DNA of 64,000 nt, from contig JAQGEQ010000354.1 of assembly GCA_034620365.1 (NCBI GenBank), forward strand, positions 806,001 through 870,000, given 5' to 3'. The notes beneath the pieces were generated by a model that saw only the letters and a program-made list of their open reading frames with translations, did not search any database and was not told where the DNA came from. The stretch is from Pegea sp. RAD2-039. Its lineage: Eukaryota > Chordata > Thaliacea > Salpida > Salpidae. Position 1 is the stretch's first letter, and each line of letters starts with the position of its first letter. Below, one piece after another: positions 59,526-64,000 of the stretch. The position numbers were made by a program, and so were the translations under genes.

Positions 59526-62500
59526 TCACACTTGCATATCGAAGTTTCGATCATTTGTCAAATCAGCTACGTCATCATGAGACAGCGTTTCTTGTTGTTC
59601 CCATGCCAACATCTTCGCGTAATCGATTTGTTGTTTGATTCGTTCTGCAACCGACCGTGAATGACACGTGACTTGTGGCTTCTTTATCGCGTAGTTGACT
59701 GATGACGTATGAGGCGAATATCCAATTTGCCCGAAGCCAGTTGCCTGCGGATAAGATGATGACGTCATCAGTGATGACGTAATAGCGACGAGAAATTACG
59801 GTTCGAATGGAAAGTTCGAGAAAATAAGAACTTCGTTGCTGGCTTGATTGCTCGTGAAGGACACGTGTTGCTAGGAGATGAGGGTAGGACGCTTGAAGAA
59901 ATATGTGGTCCGGGTCAGGTTCTGCGTCCTTGACGATGTATACACATTGATTGGTGATGATTACCTGCCATAGCAACGGTCACCTAGGTACACGTGATGA
60001 CGTCATCACTCACTTGCATGCTTCCTTGTTCACGAAGTTTAATTTCAGTCATTTCATAAAAAATTTCATCAAAATTTTGTCGGTTAAGGGCATAGAGAAA
60101 GTTCTGGCCCTCTGCCCTGGTTTGTGAGTACACTTGTAAGCAGCCATGGAAACTGTGACAGCTTCGTGTAAGTCGTGATCTTTTGATGACGTCATCACGC
60201 GATGTGCTGATGTCACGAACAGCTGAAGCAGATTCGGAGGCAAAATCCAACATCCCTGAAAGAAGATTTAGTTGATGGACATGTAGAGGTGGTAGGGATA
60301 GTCTGACCTGTCACTGGTTTAGCTACTGTCCCGATTAAACCTTTTCCGATTCCCTTCAGAAAACCAGCTGCCCCGTCCACTTGGGCCCCTTTTACAGGTT
60401 GGGTTATGACGCTGGTCAGACCACCAATCATTCCTGCCATCAGACCTTGTAGACCAGCGACCACGTGACCACCGGCGTTTCGAGCGTTTGCTTGAATCGC
60501 GCGTCGTTTATTGCCATAGTCCTCGTCCATCACCATCTCACCAAGTCCATTCGACAAACTGCTGGCCACCTGAGAAACTGGTCAGAGGACCAGAGACAGG
60601 AACAGGACATTGTTACCTTTGCTGTTGAGTTAGATAAGCCATGAGTTAAATTAAGGACCATGTCAGGAAAGTTGCCTCTGGCCAGGTTGGTCACGCCTGC
60701 TTTGACGTCACTCATCAATCCAATCGGGTTTCCGAGGAAGTCAACAGATCCGAGGATCTTTGCAGCTTGTCGGAGCAGTTGATCTAATAAATGCTAAAAA
60801 AATATTTGACGAAAATGACTTTTTGACAAAATGGCCCAACTACTTTTTGCAAGTCATCAGTGATAAAAGAAGCGGTTTCGAAAAGATGTTGTTTGTTGTA
60901 GGGCTGGATGGTGACCGGGGCACGTTGAAACTGGACCAGAGTGATGTTAAAAGCTGATTTGATGGACTTAAGTTCAGCTGGTAAATTGGACGTGGTCAGC
61001 ATGCCCAATTTCATCGGGGCCATCGAAAAATGAAAATGATCGAAGTAGTAACGCTTGGTGGGCGTGAAGGAGTCGTGGTCAGTGGCTCGGTATAAGTCCA
61101 CCTGTTTGATGTGGTTAGTGACCAGTTTGTGTCCATCTGTTCCTTACTTTCATCTCATCAATTAGCTCGGAGTCGTGTTTATCAGATGACTTATGAAGTC
61201 CGATAAATTGAAGGATCTTCAGAAGGAGTCTTTCCTCCAATTGGATGCTCATCTTCTCACAAGACACTTTTACTGATTTGAAGATCTCGTATCTGAAGTA
61301 GAGCGTGACGGGAATCGTCCAATCAAAATCAAGAATCAACTAACAATGAGCTGGAAGAAGATTGACGGATTGCTGTGATTGAGATAAAAGGTCCTCCCGC
61401 ATCCATGGGATGAGGATCAATGCTGGTCGATTTGGAGGATGTCATCGCGTTGGTGACGTCAGCAGCTTCTTCATCAGTAATCAAAGGATGAAGAACAACA
61501 CTTGGATGTCCGTCAAGAAGTTGATTATCGATCTAAGATCAGAATGAGATCAAAAGATGAAGATCTGGAAGTTGAAGATACCTGAAGACGCTGAACTCGG
61601 AGCGAAATGATTTGTTCATCAGCAATCAACTTTGCATTGAAGTTGACTCCAAGGAGTGAGACATAAACTAGCTCTTCAGGAAGATTGCTGATTAAAGAGA
61701 TGCCTATTCCTTTTGGTAATGAGATCGACGCATATATTCGAGATTGGCCGGATTTGCGGCTTGAAATTCCCGCTGATCGATTTATAAAGTCCGATGAAAC
61801 TGACTGTTTGTGATGAAGTTTGATTTGTTGAACTTTTTTGTGTTTTTCCATCATCTGTATCTTCTGAAGAGCCTGATTTTCAGCTCTTTTTTGTCTAAAA
61901 ATCAGACACAGATGACTCAGGAACATATTTAAATTCATATCTGCATCTTACCGAATATCAACAACTTTGAGAACTCTTGTAGGACCATCACGGATAATCT
62001 TAAGGGAGAGAACTCCGCTACCAGGGATCAGTTTATGACTGATGCACATATGTTCGGGAGCCGTTGCCATGTCACCAGAGGTACATGCCAGTACTGGGAC
62101 TGACCCAATCTCCAGTTTTTTGACCTGGACAGCAAGTCCTCGATGGCGACAAATAAGTTGTAGCCCTGACGTGAACATCCAGGTCTGCGTGGACTTTCTA
62201 CAATCATCGACAGGGTTCAGGGCAATCGGGATCCCTTCGACCAGGGACCGACGTTGGTTGATGGACACTTCGCAGATGTCCAGGACAAGTCCAGACTGTC
62301 TCCGTCGGTTTAATTGGGACATCCCATCACTGTAAAGAAAGATGAATATTGGGATGCAACTGATCTTGATCTCACCTCCCGCGGGACCCTTTTTCAGGAG
62401 GAGACGATCCCTCATGAAAGATTCTCCCATCACTTGTCATCCGCCATAATTGGGACCTTTTTCCAGCTCTTAGTGGTTGAAGACTGAGTCCATTAGGTGT

Positions 62501-64000
62501 CTGGGCTCCGTAAGTGTCCAAAACATAAATAGTATCCGGAAGAATCGCTGAGTAAAAGATAAAGATTAAAGATGAAGATCACGAGGAAGACATACTTGTG
62601 ATCTCTGCTTGCCCGATTGAGATGTAGATGAAGTTCTCGTAACAAAGTTGCTTTTCCAATCCAATATTTCTCATGTCCAGGGTGACATTAAGTGACCCAC
62701 CTGGCAAGAATCTGATTAGACTGGACCACATCTTTGGCCACTCAAACCTTTGACAAAACACTGGATGGTCTGGGGCAAGCAGGGCTCATCACAAGCATAA
62801 GCAAGTTGGGACACGGGCAGGACCTCTGTGTTGAAGATATCATCAGTCCCAACCTGGACCATGAATCAGTTTAATATCAGTAAATGGGACAGGAAGGTGG
62901 TCCCTGACCTGTTTGAAGATGATGGTGGCTGGTGAAAGATTATCGATCCTCAGAGGAGGTGGGATCAAAGTTGGATCTGCATCAGACACAGATACGCAGT
63001 AAGTTGCATTCTGAAGCTTCACTTCAATGTTGAGGAAGACACAGTGAGGAGCAAGCGGATGTAGTTGATAAGCTGATAGATGAACAAGCTGATTTGGGGC
63101 GTGCCCTTGGTTTGTGACCACCTCAAACCTGTGGACTGGTACCGAGGCGAAGTGATTCTTAATGCGATGTGAAAAGCGTCAGTTCTATTGATGACAAAAC
63201 CTCCAGACCACTGACAAGTTGGTTCATCTGCCAATTTCACGCATAATAATGTGTCCAAGTCAATCCTGGGCCAGTGGAAGATGATAGAAGACCCTGCAGA
63301 AGTGGACAAGTGGTCAGTAAGTGGTTAAGTGGACTGTTGGTGTAGGACTGACCAGGGACAATTGTTAAGTGGCAACTATTGCCATGTTGATCGGAACTGA
63401 AGGACGTGGCATGTCTCTGGGCCACACATAGTCTCAATTTACGAGTTTTATTGATGAGGAGAAAGCGTGGGGCCACAGTGACGATATGAGTGTGTAGATA
63501 CCGACCCCAACCTCTCCGGACACTGATCCCGATACAAAACTCACGATTTGGTGAATTGTCGGATGTGATCTGAGGATTTGAAGATCAAGATCTGATGAAG
63601 ATACAAAGGGAACAAACCAATTTCAGACTTCTTGTACTTGTTCCTCCATCAGTTGAAAAACTTTCACAATAACTCGGCTTCACATTTGAAGTCCTCCTCT
63701 TCTCTCGAAGCGCCAGTGACGTATGAGATGATGACGTCATCGTATCGACGCGAACCTTCTTTCCTAATCGCATCGTACAAAGATAAGAACCTTCTCGATT
63801 TGCATATGAGAAAAGAAGAGGTTGAAGACTTCTTGCTTCTTCATGAGTTTCATATTGACCAGCTGATGGTCGGTCACTGCCCTCTTGTTTGACCACAACT
63901 GGCAAACCTGTGGACCAATCATTGGTCAGAAAACATAAAATGTGTCCCGTTGTCATAGCAACCAGTTTTGTTGACAATCCAGTAACCAGCCATAATAGAG
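59526..64000 (-). CDS. VPS13: VPS13 (A/C-type) bridge-like lipid transfer protein, C-terminal part
   Basis: 5' incomplete: the gene enters from the right edge. Many exons with short introns. Landmarks from the N-terminal side: Y-W-I-V-N-K-T-G then P-V-V-V-K-Q-E-G-S-D and HEEARSLQPLLFSYANREGS (63960-63770), a VAB/SHR-BD region with S-T-D-G-G-T-S-T-R-S-L, A-P-R-F-L-L-I-N-K-T, S-S-I-I-F-H-W-P-R-I, L-R-I-D-N-L-S-P-A-T and C-Y-E-N-F-I-Y-I (to about 62.6 kb). The ATG_C/VPS13_C block G-L-M-A-G-M-I-G-G-L-T-S-V-I-T-Q-P, then G-A-A-G-F-L-K-G-I-G-K-G-L, is at 60.5-60.3 kb. The C-terminal PH-like region (V-I-I-T-N-Q-C-V-Y-I-V-K) ends D-M-Q-V-TGA at 59526. It moves lipids between membranes at contact sites; the VAB and PH-like parts target it. 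VPS13A versus VPS13C cannot be settled. Confidence 0.93.

Larger units (their letters stand above)
58002..63739. promoter_or_regulatory. Cluster of eleven TGACGTCA palindromes
   Basis: Perfect TGACGTCA at 58002, 58020, 58821, 59476, 59518, 59760, 59998, 60187, 60703, 61454 and 63732. Four extend to the 14-base palindrome TGATGACGTCATCA (59515, 59757, 59995, 60184). The core is the ATF/CREB CRE sequence. Locations include the start of the intronless gene, VPS13 introns (59995, 59757 and probably 63732) and the VPS13 stop codon (59515-59528). One more copy is at 47729; I noticed none in the first 47 kb. Confidence 0.6.

Noticed and set aside
1-64000. CRISPR array or prokaryotic operon
   Set aside because: Repeats here are long coding units with introns. 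Gene content and splicing are eukaryotic.

Overview
This is a window from an AT-rich, intron-dense animal nuclear genome. Genes are split by many short GT-AG introns, often 40-60 bases. Recognisable genes include the Hippo-pathway scaffold Salvador, two TRAF-domain proteins, the chromatin-remodelling actin Arp8, the nucleolar GTPase GNL2/NOG2, mitochondrial ribosomal protein mL42 and the lipid-transfer protein VPS13. This gene set points to a metazoan. Compact introns and a huge EGF/NIDO/AMOP/VWD surface protein would fit an invertebrate, possibly an early-branching one, but the species cannot be fixed from the sequence alone.

Bases 1-29808 (+) are the 3' part of one very large adhesion/mucin-like membrane protein gene; its 5' end lies left of the window. 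It opens with an EGF array built by nested tandem duplication. A 1.93-kb five-part unit (8 EGF-like modules, introns included) appears three times, is followed by a proline-rich exon and short EGF exons, and the whole block is then repeated. A separate 1.7-kb segment is duplicated almost perfectly. After the array come NIDO, AMOP, VWD, a cadherin-like fold, more calcium-binding EGFs, FN3, a Thr-rich mucin stretch, SEA, two EGFs and then two alternative terminal transmembrane exons. The order resembles the MUC4 / NIDO-AMOP-VWD family.

Bases 30551-41220 hold ACTR8 (-), MRPL42 (-) and GNL2 (+). Bases 41220-52750 hold an eroded LINE reverse transcriptase, two TRAF-domain genes facing tail-to-tail whose stop codons overlap, and 3 kb of unrecognised or decayed coding fragments, including an ARF-family GTPase relic. 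Bases 52752-55075 (-) are Salvador. Bases 57988-58776 (+) are an intronless gene resembling KIAA0513/SBF2-domain proteins. Bases 59526-64000 (-) are the C-terminal part of VPS13, which runs off the right edge.

Two families of tRNA-derived SINEs are scattered through introns and intergenic DNA: a Val-like head (three copies) and a Ser(GCT)-like head (two copies plus a possible fragment). A perfect CRE-type palindrome, TGACGTCA, is strongly clustered in the last 6 kb. I did not see an operon, CRISPR array or intact transposon.
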